Below, piece after piece: positions 36,295 through 44,646 of a DNA stretch of 64,000 nucleotides. The notes beneath the pieces are model-generated. The model had not been told where the DNA came from, ran no database searches, and saw only the letters and a list, made by a program, of their open reading frames with translations. The stretch lies in assembly GCA_003225315.1 (NCBI GenBank), contig QHZD01000020.1, forward strand, positions 62,001-126,000, given 5' to 3'. The stretch's first letter is position 1, and every line of letters begins with the position of its first letter. This stretch comes from Acidobacteriota bacterium. Lineage in GTDB: Bacteria > Acidobacteriota > Terriglobia > Acidiferrales > UBA7541. The translations under genes and the position numbers were made by a program.

Positions 36295-37386
36295 ATGGCA
36301 TACAAACCTATGGAAAAACGATATCTCTTGATCTTGACAGTTCTTTTGGGACTGGTGCCTCTTTCCACGTTTCGGACCGGTGCGCAACAAGACACGACGC
36401 GCCTTCGTGTTGTGGTCAACCTGGTGCAGTTGAATGTGGCCGTGACCAACAATAAGGGCGACTATGTAAGCGGTCTTCATCCTCAGGATTTCGCGATCAC
36501 CGAAGATGGCATTCCGCAGAACATTGCCACATTTGAAGAAGGGAATGGTCCCACAACCAGATTGTTGGACGTTGCTGCGGACGTTGGCAAGAACGGTGGG
36601 GACGAGTCTGCTTTGGCGCAAGGGAGTGCTCGCATGCAAGAAAGCCCTCCCGAAACGCTCAGTTCGGCCATCGCGGGCGCCAATGTCTTCATTTTGTTCG
36701 ATACCAGCAATTACATGTACCGGGGCTTCGTCTTCGCGCAAGATGCCATCGCCGATTTTGTTCGCTCCCTGGAAAGAGTGGACAGAATAGCTTTCTATTC
36801 ATACAGCCGTGACCTTTACCGGGCCGCGGCTTTAACCTCCGATCGGTCGGAGGTGGTGCGCGGCGTGCGCACGAGCGTGGCTGGGGACGATGCGGCGCTT
36901 TATAACTCGTTGTTGTTGACGGTGCAGGACGCCGGCCAGCATCCGGGAAGAAAGGTGATTGTGGTGTTCTCGAACGGCCCAGACAATTCCAGCATGGTGC
37001 CCCCTGAGGATGTCGCCGAGCTGGCCCAATCAGCAGGCATACCTATCTACATGATTAGCACGACTGAGGCCCAGCTTGAGCCAGTTTCTACCGCTGTTTT
37101 TGACCGTATGAGCGCGGCCACCGGTGGTAAGGCCTATTTTGCCAAGAGTTGGCGGGATGAAAAGAAAGCATTTGCCTCCATCCGAGACGATTTAGCGCAT
37201 CTTTATTCGTTCAGCTATTATCCCAAGCCGAATCCCAATCGTGGATGGCGCTCGATCAAAGTACAGCTAATAGGCGAGCGCTTGAAGAAGTATCGCGTCC
37301 GGACGCGCAACGGATATCGTCCCAGACCAAGTCGGTATTCGGCAGGCAATGCGTCGGCGTCTACTTCGGAGTCCGTTCCGAACTGA
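36295..37386 (+). CDS. VWFA-related acidobacterial-type secreted protein
   Basis: The 363-residue protein has a signal peptide (LLILTVLLGLVPLS), the N-terminal strand segment VVVNLVQLNVAVTNNKGDYV typical of the acidobacterial VWFA family (TIGR03436 type), and a von Willebrand A domain (about 120-320). The metal-ion motif DxSxS reads DTSNY, so the last serine is lost and metal-dependent binding may be impaired. LYSFSYYPKPNPNRGWRSI is the typical C-terminal element. ATG 36295 is preferred to the longer frame from 36112, which overlaps the previous gene. Confidence 0.87.
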   Translation: MAYKPMEKRYLLILTVLLGLVPLSTFRTGAQQDTTRLRVVVNLVQLNVAVTNNKGDYVSGLHPQDFAITEDGIPQNIATFEEGNGPTTRLLDVAADVGKNGGDESALAQGSARMQESPPETLSSAIAGANVFILFDTSNYMYRGFVFAQDAIADFVRSLERVDRIAFYSYSRDLYRAAALTSDRSEVVRGVRTSVAGDDAALYNSLLLTVQDAGQHPGRKVIVVFSNGPDNSSMVPPEDVAELAQSAGIPIYMISTTEAQLEPVSTAVFDRMSAATGGKAYFAKSWRDEKKAFASIRDDLAHLYSFSYYPKPNPNRGWRSIKVQLIGERLKKYRVRTRNGYRPRPSRYSAGNASASTSESVPN

Positions 37387-37769
37387 TGCAATAGAATTAC
37401 ACATTGTTGGGATTGGAAGCCACCGCTTCAATATGCTATTAATGCGCACTTAATTGCACGCGTCTCAATTCTCGTTCCTGCCCCAGCCTTACCAAACAAG
37501 CCTAAGTTCCGAGCTTGGCAACATTGCCCCAAGCGCTTTGCGCCGTAAGCGGGAGTTGGAGATTGGCTTTGATATGGTTCATTTTGGGAAGCGTTCTTTT
37601 TAGTTACCTTGTGCGGAGTGCAAGGAGGAAAAAATAATTCCTTAAGTCTTTGAAAACATAGTTCCTTACTATGGGCAAGGGAACGTTTTTGAGCATCTAG
37701 TGCGAAAGCTGGACGGTGGGCCGAAAGTACTATTCCTGTTTTTCACAGATTGGCCGATGATTCCCGTGT
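37387..37769 (+). other. Intergenic stretch with a possible small membrane ORF
   Basis: The stretch is A+T-richer than its surroundings. It holds a 40-codon frame (37515-37637) and AAGGAGG at 37622-37628 not followed by a usable start. GTTCCTT (37651-37657) and AAGGGAAC (37677-37684) could form an imperfect hairpin followed by GTTTTT, a weak terminator candidate on the plus strand. Confidence 0.4.
37515..37637 (+). CDS. Possible 40-residue single-helix membrane peptide
   Basis: From TTG 37515 the frame encodes a short polar start, the hydrophobic segment LALIWFILGSVLFSYLV and the basic end RSARRKK. A membrane helix followed by a basic tail is a common layout for small membrane proteins and for sorting tails. 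There is no good ribosome binding site, so it may be chance. Confidence 0.2.
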   Translation: MATLPQALCAVSGSWRLALIWFILGSVLFSYLVRSARRKK

Positions 37770-38048
37770 ATGCCGACTCTCTACTTCTGTCAACCTCACG
37801 CCAAGAACCAAGGCATGCTTCGCGCCGTCCTGTCCATCAACGAGTGCGAGAGAGTTGTTAGCCAACACCCTGCCACATACGTAGGAGAACAGTTCCCGAA
37901 GCTGGGGAGCGAGCAAGCGGCGGCAAACGATTTTGCCGTGCTGAACCTTCCTCCCAATGAAGCTCCCGCAGGCTGGAAACCCGGCTACTACCGACTCGAT
38001 TCTGACCTGACCAAGCTCAACGAATCGCTATTGGCGCTATCGCGCTAA
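37770..38048 (+). CDS. Small hypothetical protein
   Basis: The 92-residue frame starts at ATG 37770 and has protein-like composition (CERVVSQHPATYVGEQFPKL, PAGWKPGYYRLDSDLTKLNE). It has no signal peptide or membrane segment, and no family was recognised. No clear ribosome binding site precedes it. It is the last plus-strand frame before a convergent PilZ gene. Confidence 0.5.
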   Translation: MPTLYFCQPHAKNQGMLRAVLSINECERVVSQHPATYVGEQFPKLGSEQAAANDFAVLNLPPNEAPAGWKPGYYRLDSDLTKLNESLLALSR

Positions 38049-38098
38049 TTTCAAAGGATCTCTTCCAAGGCAGGAACCATCGGAAGCTCGTCTAAGGG

Positions 38099-38389
38099 CT
38101 ATTTCCAATCACCAGTAGTTGCGAGCAGTTGCAAACCGATGGCGAACGAATTGTTGCCGACGGGCTCGCAATAAACGACTCGCGCCCGAGCCCGGAAGTC
38201 CCCCGGTAGCGACCACAGGTTCAGCCGCTCATTGAGTCTCAAAGGATCGCTTGAAACCACGCGTGCGCCGTGGGTGCTTATGTTATCCGTCAGGCCCTCG
38301 TGCGTACGATGGCGAATGTCGAGGCTGCATAGATCCACTCGAACTGTAAGGGGAGTGCGTTCTTCCAGCCGCCGCGAAACCGCTTCCAT
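38099..38389 (-). CDS. PilZ-domain protein
   Basis: The 96-residue protein is a single PilZ domain. The first motif RLEER (RxxxR) lies near residue 7 and the second NISTHG (NxSxxG) follows about 30 residues later, so both cyclic-di-GMP contacts are intact. The frame is open back to 38467, but the extra 26 residues are Cys- and Arg-rich and unlike the family. Ribosome binding site evidence is weak for either start. Confidence 0.8.
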   Translation of the reverse strand: MEAVSRRLEERTPLTVRVDLCSLDIRHRTHEGLTDNISTHGARVVSSDPLRLNERLNLWSLPGDFRARARVVYCEPVGNNSFAIGLQLLATTGDWK

Positions 38390-38678
38390 GGGACACCCGG
38401 GGGACCGTGCGCGCAAACTGAGTGACTGGGCGTCGGGGCAGGAACGACAAGGACATTGTAGCTCCAAGGGACCGGTATGGCTAGCGATTCTATATCCCTC
38501 CCATTTCGCCCGGTTCTTGATATTGGCGAACCGGATACACGATGGTACTCCCGGTCTATCGACGCGACCAAAGGCGGACGAGAGAATCAGCTCAATTCAG
38601 AGAATATGGTCCTAAGGCTCCCCCTCTCTGGAATGCTGACCCCTGGGTTTCCGGGAGCAAGATGAATCGGAGGCACCT

Positions 38679-39011
38679 GTGAAATCATTTAGTTTGTTGA
38701 GGTTACCGGTATTGTTGGCTGGATTTGGGGCCTTGCTGCTCTTCTCACCCGCCTGCAAGGCGCAATCGGAAGTGAATCCCGACCACTTCGATGGGACGGA
38801 CACTTGGGAAGTCGCAGCGCGAAAACCGGTGACTGCGCAAGGCAAAGTTGCGCAGAAATCAGGAGCTCTTCAAGCGCAGAGCCAAAAGGCCAGCGCCAGC
38901 ACGAACGTTCAGCTTGCTGCTGTACGGGGTGTGTCGAATTCCGTGCCGCGAACCGCGGTGGCTATCCAGGACAAACGCAAGCCGAGAGACCGTAAGTCCG
39001 ACGAGAAATAA
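38679..39011 (+). CDS. Small exported protein, unknown
   Basis: The 110-residue product starts at GTG 38679 and has a signal peptide (LLRLPVLLAGFGALLLFSPA) ending near a cysteine (PACKAQS), which could be a lipid-attachment site although the position -3 residue is unusual. The mature part is short, polar and basic, ending RKPRDRKSDEK. No family was recognised. GGAGGCACC precedes the start. Confidence 0.65.
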   Translation: MKSFSLLRLPVLLAGFGALLLFSPACKAQSEVNPDHFDGTDTWEVAARKPVTAQGKVAQKSGALQAQSQKASASTNVQLAAVRGVSNSVPRTAVAIQDKRKPRDRKSDEK

Positions 39012-39083
39012 CTGCCGCGACTCTTTTCGACGGCCGGGAAGTCGTCTGGGAAAGTTGCAGACGGAAATGAATAGTCGCTGGTC

Positions 39084-39395
39084 TTAGCTTGCGGCGGGAA
39101 GCCAGTTTTGCAGGACATCCTGAGATTTTGCCAGGACCTGTCCAAACACCAATCCCATCCCAAGATGGGTATGTGAATAGACGACAGTCGCGCGCGCTTC
39201 GATGACCCGTGTTTCGGTAAGAATCTTCAAGCGGACTGGTGTTCCGTCCGTCAAAGGATTGATCGTATCGACGTAACAGCCGCTGACACTAATGTCGCTG
39301 ATGCGCGCGACTAACCGCGTGCCAGCGCTTTCCGAGAGTACTTCCGCGGAAGCAACAAATTCGAATCTTGGCTCCCGCCGGCGCTCCTGTTCCAT
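39084..39395 (-). CDS. PilZ-domain protein
   Basis: The 103-residue protein starts at ATG 39395 and shows both cyclic-di-GMP motifs: RREPR within MEQERRREPRFEF and DISVSG about 30 residues later. A long frame continues upstream to 39860 but overlaps the divergent PilZ gene and lacks family resemblance. It is divergent from the two-PilZ gene with about 220 bases between starts. Confidence 0.87.
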   Translation of the reverse strand: MEQERRREPRFEFVASAEVLSESAGTRLVARISDISVSGCYVDTINPLTDGTPVRLKILTETRVIEARATVVYSHTHLGMGLVFGQVLAKSQDVLQNWLPAAS

Positions 39396-39615
39396 GGCTT
39401 CTTCCTTGGACAAAATGGAGACACATTCTACCTCAAGGCGTTTTCTCGGGCTTAAAAAATTCTTCATTTTTCGCACGCTTCCCGATATCCGTCCAGCTCC
39501 GGGCTGCACAATCGATCTAGCCGGCCTCACCTGTTGAGCAAATGAGCAGGGCGTCTTTGAAAACCAGTGCCTTCGCCGCAAAATTCCAAGTACCATCGTG
39601 CAGCGTGGGGTGGAA

Positions 39616-40506
39616 ATGCCTCCAGAAAGCGTCCGTCGCAGCAGCCGAATTGCAAAAGAGATCGCAATTCTGCTGGTGGGCAGCGACATGGAAGGCAAGA
39701 TGTTCTCCGAGCAAACCAAGACGGTCCTGCTCAGCCGCCACGGCGCCGGCATCGTTTCGCAATATGCACTCTCCGCAGAACAAGAGCTAATCCTCCGCAG
39801 GCTCGACACCAACAGAGAGGCTGAGGTTCGCGTAGTGGGCAATCTCGGCGCGCAAGGCAAAACCTACACTTACGGCGTGGCCTTCCTGAACCCTGAGACG
39901 GACCTGTGGGACATCCCGTTCCCCAGCATGACGGACTTTGAAAAAAAGGCCAGCCTGGTGATGCTCCAGTGCAGCGGCTGCAAGACACGCGAGATGGTGC
40001 AACAAAGCGATCTCGAATCGGATGTATACCGGGTCAACGAAGCCATCGTTCGCGCTTGCAAAAACTGCGGGACATCCACGTATTGGAGGCGGCCGATTGA
40101 CGGCGCCGAGAGTGGACCGGTTGGGTTGGAAACGGCCGCACCGGAATCTGAAGAAAGAGAGGAGTCCGTCGAGATTCCCCCGCCCGCTCCAGCGCATCCG
40201 GGGCCAGCGTTGCAAGCGGCGCCGCACGTCGAAAACAGACGCAAACATGTGCGCACGAAGGTGAATTTCAAGGCATGCGTCCGGAGTTATACGTTCGGCG
40301 AAGATGTCGTGACATGCGAGGACATGTCTCGCGGCGGACTGTGCTTTAAGAGCCGGAAGGAATATCCCGCGAAAACGGACATCGAAGTGGCCGCGCCGTA
40401 TTCGCCGGGTACACACGCCATATTTGTGCGCGGACAGATTGTCCACGTCGAGGAACTAAAGAAGGAAAGACGATTCCGCTGCGGAGTTTGCTACTCGAAG
40501 TCCTGA
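39616..40506 (+). CDS. Tandem PilZ protein with a central Cys4 motif
   Basis: The 296-residue protein has an N-terminal PilZ-like domain (RRSSR present, but the second motif reads LLSRHG with no Asp/Asn), a middle part with two CxxC pairs (CSGC and CKNC, about residues 118-155) that could bind zinc, a Pro/Glu-rich linker, and a C-terminal PilZ domain with complete motifs (RKHVR, DMSRGG). The C-terminal domain is the likely ligand binder. ATG 39616 is chosen; GTG codons at 39598 and 39610 are alternatives. Confidence 0.85.
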   Translation: MPPESVRRSSRIAKEIAILLVGSDMEGKMFSEQTKTVLLSRHGAGIVSQYALSAEQELILRRLDTNREAEVRVVGNLGAQGKTYTYGVAFLNPETDLWDIPFPSMTDFEKKASLVMLQCSGCKTREMVQQSDLESDVYRVNEAIVRACKNCGTSTYWRRPIDGAESGPVGLETAAPESEEREESVEIPPPAPAHPGPALQAAPHVENRRKHVRTKVNFKACVRSYTFGEDVVTCEDMSRGGLCFKSRKEYPAKTDIEVAAPYSPGTHAIFVRGQIVHVEELKKERRFRCGVCYSKS

Positions 40507-40513
40507 GAGCCCG

Positions 40514-40534
40514 GACTTCTTATCTCAAGAAGTT
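40514..40534. terminator. Possible bidirectional hairpin between convergent genes
   Basis: ACTTCTT (40515-40521) and AAGAAGT (40527-40533) pair around ATCTC. It lies between the stops of the tandem PilZ gene and the amidohydrolase gene. There is no T-run, so termination is uncertain. Confidence 0.3.
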
Positions 40535-40548
40535 CATTGCTGTTTGGC

Positions 40549-42033
40549 TTACTTCAACGAGGCCTCGACTCTGTACTTGAACTCCCTGGCCTTGGCAATC
40601 GCCGCCGGTTCGTCCACGGTGAGGAGTTTCTTATCGCGCATCACGACCCGACCGCCGATGATTACCGTCTCGACGTCGCTTCCCTTCAACGCATAGGCCA
40701 ATTGCGCATAGACATCGAACATCGGCACGGCATTGGGAGCATCGAGACCAAGTAAGACAATGTCTGCTTTCTTCCCTGCCTCGAGCGAGCCGATTTCTTT
40801 GTCCATGTGAAGCGCGCGCGCACCTTCGATAGTAGCCATGTCAACGACGGCTTTCGCGCTCAGCGCTCGCGGGTCCATTTTGGTGATTTTCTGGAGCTTC
40901 GCGGCCAGGTCCATCTCTTCCATCAAGTTCAGGTCATTGTTGCTGCCAGCCGGGCCGTCGGTGCCGAGGCCGACGGCGATGCCCGCAGCGCGCTCCTCGA
41001 TTACCGGAGCGACGCCGCTCGCCAGCATCATGTTGCTGGAGGGATTGTGCACGCACCCCACGTGCCGCTGCGCCAGGATCTTGCGGTCGGTGTCGTCAAC
41101 GAAAATGCAGTGTGCTGCGAGCACTTCCGGCCCGAGAATTCCGAGTTTGTCGAGATACTGCACCGGCGTGGTGCCGTGTTTCTCACGGCTATCGTTTAGT
41201 TCTTTCCTTGTTTCCCCGACGTGAATCAGGAGGGGGGCGTTGTACTTTCTTGCCAGCGCTGCGGTATCTTGAAGCGTCTTCTCCGAGCAGGTGTACATAG
41301 AATGGGGCGCAGCGGCGGCGTGAATCAGCGCGTCACCCTGCCAGCGCTTCAGGAATTTTTCCGTGTACTCGAGCATGGCGTCATTGTTTTTGTTATCCGG
41401 AGCGGGAAAGTCGAGGATGGTTTCGCCCAGCACGCCTCGCACACCGGCGGCTTTCGTTTCTTCGGCGACGGCATCCTCAAAATAATACATGTCCGCAAAA
41501 GTGGTGACGCCGCCGCGGATTTGCTCCGCCAAGGCGAGGCGCGTGCCCCAACGCACAAATTCCTCATTCACGTTCTTGGCTTCGGCGGGAAAAATGGATT
41601 TCGTAAGCCATTCTTCCAGAGTCACGTCATCTTTCAGGCCCCGGAGCAAAGTCATGGGGGCGTGGTTGTGGCCATTGATGAACCCCGGAAGCACCAACTT
41701 GTCCTTCGCGTCGATTAGCTGCTTTGCCCCATGCACATATTTATTGACCGCTGCGGGAGTGGAGGCCTCGACGGCAAAGATCGTGTCTCCCTGCTTCACA
41801 ACTACAATTCCGTTTTCGAGGATACGATTCGAAGGATCCATGGTTACGACCGTACCGCCCGCGATCACCAAATCCCACATGGGTTCCGGCGCTGACTTCT
41901 GTTTCGTGGGTTTCTGAGCTTGTTTATGCTTCGCCGGCGCCTGCGCCGTAACAAGGTGTTGAAACGAAAGCAACTGCAGGACAAGAATCGTGAGAACAAC
42001 CAAACTTCGCTGGCATAAGTTCTGGGACTTCAT
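40549..42033 (-). CDS. Exported amidohydrolase, MTA/SAH-deaminase type
   Basis: The 494-residue enzyme has a signal peptide (SLVVLTILVLQLLSFQHLVTA) and the metal-site motifs of the MtaD/TrzN/chlorohydrolase group: FINGHNHAPM, HVGETR, LAAHCIF and LGTDGPAGSNNDLN. Cytoplasmic relatives deaminate S-adenosylhomocysteine, methylthioadenosine or adenosine. It is the last gene of the nucleoside operon, 17 bases after cdd. ATG 42033 follows GAGGAAAC. Export would place purine deamination in the periplasm, which is unusual for this family. Confidence 0.87.
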   Translation of the reverse strand: MKSQNLCQRSLVVLTILVLQLLSFQHLVTAQAPAKHKQAQKPTKQKSAPEPMWDLVIAGGTVVTMDPSNRILENGIVVVKQGDTIFAVEASTPAAVNKYVHGAKQLIDAKDKLVLPGFINGHNHAPMTLLRGLKDDVTLEEWLTKSIFPAEAKNVNEEFVRWGTRLALAEQIRGGVTTFADMYYFEDAVAEETKAAGVRGVLGETILDFPAPDNKNNDAMLEYTEKFLKRWQGDALIHAAAAPHSMYTCSEKTLQDTAALARKYNAPLLIHVGETRKELNDSREKHGTTPVQYLDKLGILGPEVLAAHCIFVDDTDRKILAQRHVGCVHNPSSNMMLASGVAPVIEERAAGIAVGLGTDGPAGSNNDLNLMEEMDLAAKLQKITKMDPRALSAKAVVDMATIEGARALHMDKEIGSLEAGKKADIVLLGLDAPNAVPMFDVYAQLAYALKGSDVETVIIGGRVVMRDKKLLTVDEPAAIAKAREFKYRVEASLK

Positions 42034-42050
42034 CTTAGAGTTTCCTCGTC

Positions 42051-42443
42051 CTACAGGTTGGAGCAATCGAAGGGTTTGGGGAAGAGATCTTTCATCCGTA
42101 TGGTCTCGGTCTTGCCCTTGAGGTTGGCGAGGATTACAGGAACGTCGCCGCAGAATTCCCAGATGAGCTGGCGGCACGCGCCGCATGGAGGTGTCAAGGC
42201 GTCAGTGTCCGTCACCACGGCAATGGCGTCGAAGCCGCGCTCGCCTTCGCTGATTGCTTTGAAGATGGCAACGCGCTCGGCGCAGACGGTGAGGCCGTAC
42301 GTGGCGTTCTCAACGTTGCAACCGCCGAAGATTCTTCCAGAAGTCGCGCGAAGCGCAGCGCCCACGCGGAAATTCGAGTACGGGGCATGAGCATTTTCTC
42401 TCGCCTGGTTGGCGGCAGAAATCAAAGTTTCATTTTCGCTCAC
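42051..42443 (-). CDS. cdd: Cytidine deaminase
   Basis: The 130-residue enzyme has the cytidine deaminase motifs: APYSNFRVGAAL, GGCNVENATYGLTVCAERVA (with C-A-E) and PPCGACRQLIWEF (P-C-x-x-C). It converts cytidine and deoxycytidine to uridine forms, feeding the pyrimidine phosphorylase of the same operon. GTG 42443 is chosen because GGGAGG lies six bases upstream; the longer frame overlaps the phosphorylase gene. Confidence 0.95.
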   Translation of the reverse strand: MSENETLISAANQARENAHAPYSNFRVGAALRATSGRIFGGCNVENATYGLTVCAERVAIFKAISEGERGFDAIAVVTDTDALTPPCGACRQLIWEFCGDVPVILANLKGKTETIRMKDLFPKPFDCSNL

Positions 42444-42474
42444 GCAAACGCCTCCCGGTATGCCGCGGAGAATT

Positions 42475-43395
42475 CTATGCCATGGCCTCGGCAATTCGTG
42501 GAATGACTGCTTTCAGCAAGCCAATGAATTGGCCCTTGACGCGCTCGGCAGTCTCCAAGACTTCTAGATGATTGAGCGGTTGATCTAGGATTCCCGCCGC
42601 GGCATTCGTTACGCAGGAGATACCCAGCACGCGAATGCCGCTGTGCCGCGCGGCGATTACTTCCGGAACCGTGGACATGCCGACGAGGTCTGCGCCAATC
42701 GTGTGCAAGTAGCGTATCTCCGCGGGCGTCTCGTAGCTCGGCCCAAGGAGCGCTGCGTACACTCCTTCGTACATCCCAATGCCCAGGCGGTTTGATTCGC
42801 CGAAGGTCATTTCCCGGAAGCGTTTGTCGTAGGCTGCGGTCATGTCGTGGAAGCGCAGGCCGAAGCGTTCATCGTTCGATCCCGTGAGCGGATTAACGCC
42901 CTGCAAATTGATGTGATCGCTGATGACCACGAGACGGCCCTGAGAGAATTCGCGTTTGATGCCACCGGCGGCGTTGGTGAGGATCACCGCCTTCACACCC
43001 ATACGCGCGAAGACGCGGATGGGAAACGCAACCTCCTTCGCAGAATAGCCTTCGTAAAGATGTACGCGGCCCTGCATGCCCGCGACGGGAATAGCTCCGA
43101 CTTTACCGATTACGAGCTTTCCAGCGTGCCCGATGGCCGTCGACTGGGGAAAATGAGGAATCTTCGAGTACGGAATTTTCGTGGCGCCCGCAAATTCATC
43201 GGCGAATGCGCCAAGCCCGGAGCCAAGAACGAGCGCAATCCGAGGCCGAAGAGATGTTTGAGAAAAAATGAAGTCAGCGGCTTTACTCGCGCGTTCGAAC
43301 TCGCCATCCGCGCTGTTGGCGGAGGCCTTAGCCGCGATTTTCCCCGGCGACGCGGTTTTCGAAGTTTTCCTCTTGGAGCTTTTCTTTGCGCTCAC
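42475..43395 (-). CDS. punA: Purine-nucleoside phosphorylase, trimeric type
   Basis: The 306-residue enzyme has VLGSGLGAFADEF (phosphate loop), QGRVHLYEGYS, LTNAAGGI, the purine-site segment GPSYETPAEIR and the ribose-site GADLVGMSTVPEVIAARH. This is the PNP-I trimeric family, which cleaves inosine and guanosine to base and ribose-1-phosphate. It has an unusually basic N-terminal extension of about 35 residues (KKSSKRKTSK). Its ATG overlaps the transporter stop (ATGA at 43392-43395). Confidence 0.95.
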   Translation of the reverse strand: MSAKKSSKRKTSKTASPGKIAAKASANSADGEFERASKAADFIFSQTSLRPRIALVLGSGLGAFADEFAGATKIPYSKIPHFPQSTAIGHAGKLVIGKVGAIPVAGMQGRVHLYEGYSAKEVAFPIRVFARMGVKAVILTNAAGGIKREFSQGRLVVISDHINLQGVNPLTGSNDERFGLRFHDMTAAYDKRFREMTFGESNRLGIGMYEGVYAALLGPSYETPAEIRYLHTIGADLVGMSTVPEVIAARHSGIRVLGISCVTNAAAGILDQPLNHLEVLETAERVKGQFIGLLKAVIPRIAEAMA

Positions 43396-44624
43396 GAAAG
43401 AATCCCCACGATGGAAGCGGACATCAGGTTTGCCATGGTGCCAGCGAGCATGGCGCGGATGCCGAATCTTGTGAGCTGGCTACGCTGTTCCGGCGCAAGC
43501 GCTCCGATGCCGCCGATTTGGATACCGATGGAGCTAAAGTTGGCGAAGCCGCAGAGAGCGAAGGTAGCAATGGCAAAAGTGCGCGGATCCAGCGTGCCTT
43601 TCATGGGACCAAGCTGGCCAAACGCGACAAATTCATTGATCACCATGCGCGTCCCGAGCAGGTTGCCGATCTTTGCCGCGTCATGCCAGGGCACACCGAT
43701 CAGCCACGCTACCGGCGCGAAGATCCAGCCGAAAACAGTTTGCAGGCTTTCCGGGAACCAGGCCATGTGAGGCCAATTGTGAATGCCCCCCATCATGGCA
43801 TTGAGGAGCGCCAGCAAGGCGATGAAAGTGATCAGCATCGCGCCGACGTTGAGCGCGAGATGCAAACCGTCGATGGTGCCGCGAGCAATCGCGCCTAGAA
43901 GATTGGTTTCTTTTTCCATGGGCGGCATTTCGACGCGGCCAGCCGTGAGTGGCTGCTCCGTTTCCGGCACAAGCATCTTGGCCATGAGCAACGTTCCGGG
44001 CGCCGTCATGATCACCGCGGTCAAAAGATTCTTGGGATCGGCCCCGCCAACCTGGATGTAACCGGCCATCATGCCGCCGGAAATGTGCGCCATCCCGCTG
44101 GTCATGACGACCATGAGCTCGGATTTGGTGAGTTTGGGAAGGAAGGGGCGAATGGTGAGCGGCGCTTCCGTCTGGCCCATGAAGATACTTGCAGCGACGT
44201 TGAGGGATTCGGCGCCGCTGGCGCCCATGACGCGAGTCATGATCCACGCTGCTGCACGAATGATGAGTTGCATCACGCCGAGGTGATAGAGAACCGCAAA
44301 GAACGCGGCGATAAAAATGATCGTAGGAAGGACCTGGAAAGCAAACGAAAAGCCGAGGCGAGAGAGTTCTTTCGGTAGACCCAAGTCGCCGAAAACAAAT
44401 GTGGAGCCCGCGTAGGAAAAGCTCAACAGCTTGTTCGCGCCGGCGCCGAGGAATCCAAATACCGAACTGCCCACACTGGAACGTAGAACGAAAAACCCCA
44501 GCGCCAATTGGAGCCCGAGTCCCCAAGCGATGGTCTTGAGCTTAATCGCGCTGCGATTGGTGGAGAACAGCCATGCCAACCCGAGAATCACGGCCATGCC
44601 GAGCACGCCCGTCCATCTTCCCAT
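43392..44624 (-). CDS. nupC: NupC-type concentrative nucleoside transporter
   Basis: The 410-residue membrane protein has the CNT-family pattern: GLQLALGFFVLR near the N-terminus, FMGQTEAPLTIRPFLPKLTKSE (substrate site) and the final FALCGFANFSSIGIQIGG. It imports nucleosides with H+ or Na+. ATG 44624 has GGGAGG seven bases upstream; the 102 extra codons of the longest frame overlap the neighbour. It lies 22 bases after deoA and couples to punA. Confidence 0.95.
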   Translation of the reverse strand: MGRWTGVLGMAVILGLAWLFSTNRSAIKLKTIAWGLGLQLALGFFVLRSSVGSSVFGFLGAGANKLLSFSYAGSTFVFGDLGLPKELSRLGFSFAFQVLPTIIFIAAFFAVLYHLGVMQLIIRAAAWIMTRVMGASGAESLNVAASIFMGQTEAPLTIRPFLPKLTKSELMVVMTSGMAHISGGMMAGYIQVGGADPKNLLTAVIMTAPGTLLMAKMLVPETEQPLTAGRVEMPPMEKETNLLGAIARGTIDGLHLALNVGAMLITFIALLALLNAMMGGIHNWPHMAWFPESLQTVFGWIFAPVAWLIGVPWHDAAKIGNLLGTRMVINEFVAFGQLGPMKGTLDPRTFAIATFALCGFANFSSIGIQIGGIGALAPEQRSQLTRFGIRAMLAGTMANLMSASIVGILS

Positions 44625-44646
44625 GAGCCATCCTCCCGCAATCGTT

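Noticed and set aside
39396-39860. N-terminal extension of the PilZ gene that ends at 39084
   Set aside because: It overlaps the divergent tandem PilZ gene and its sequence does not resemble a PilZ-associated domain.
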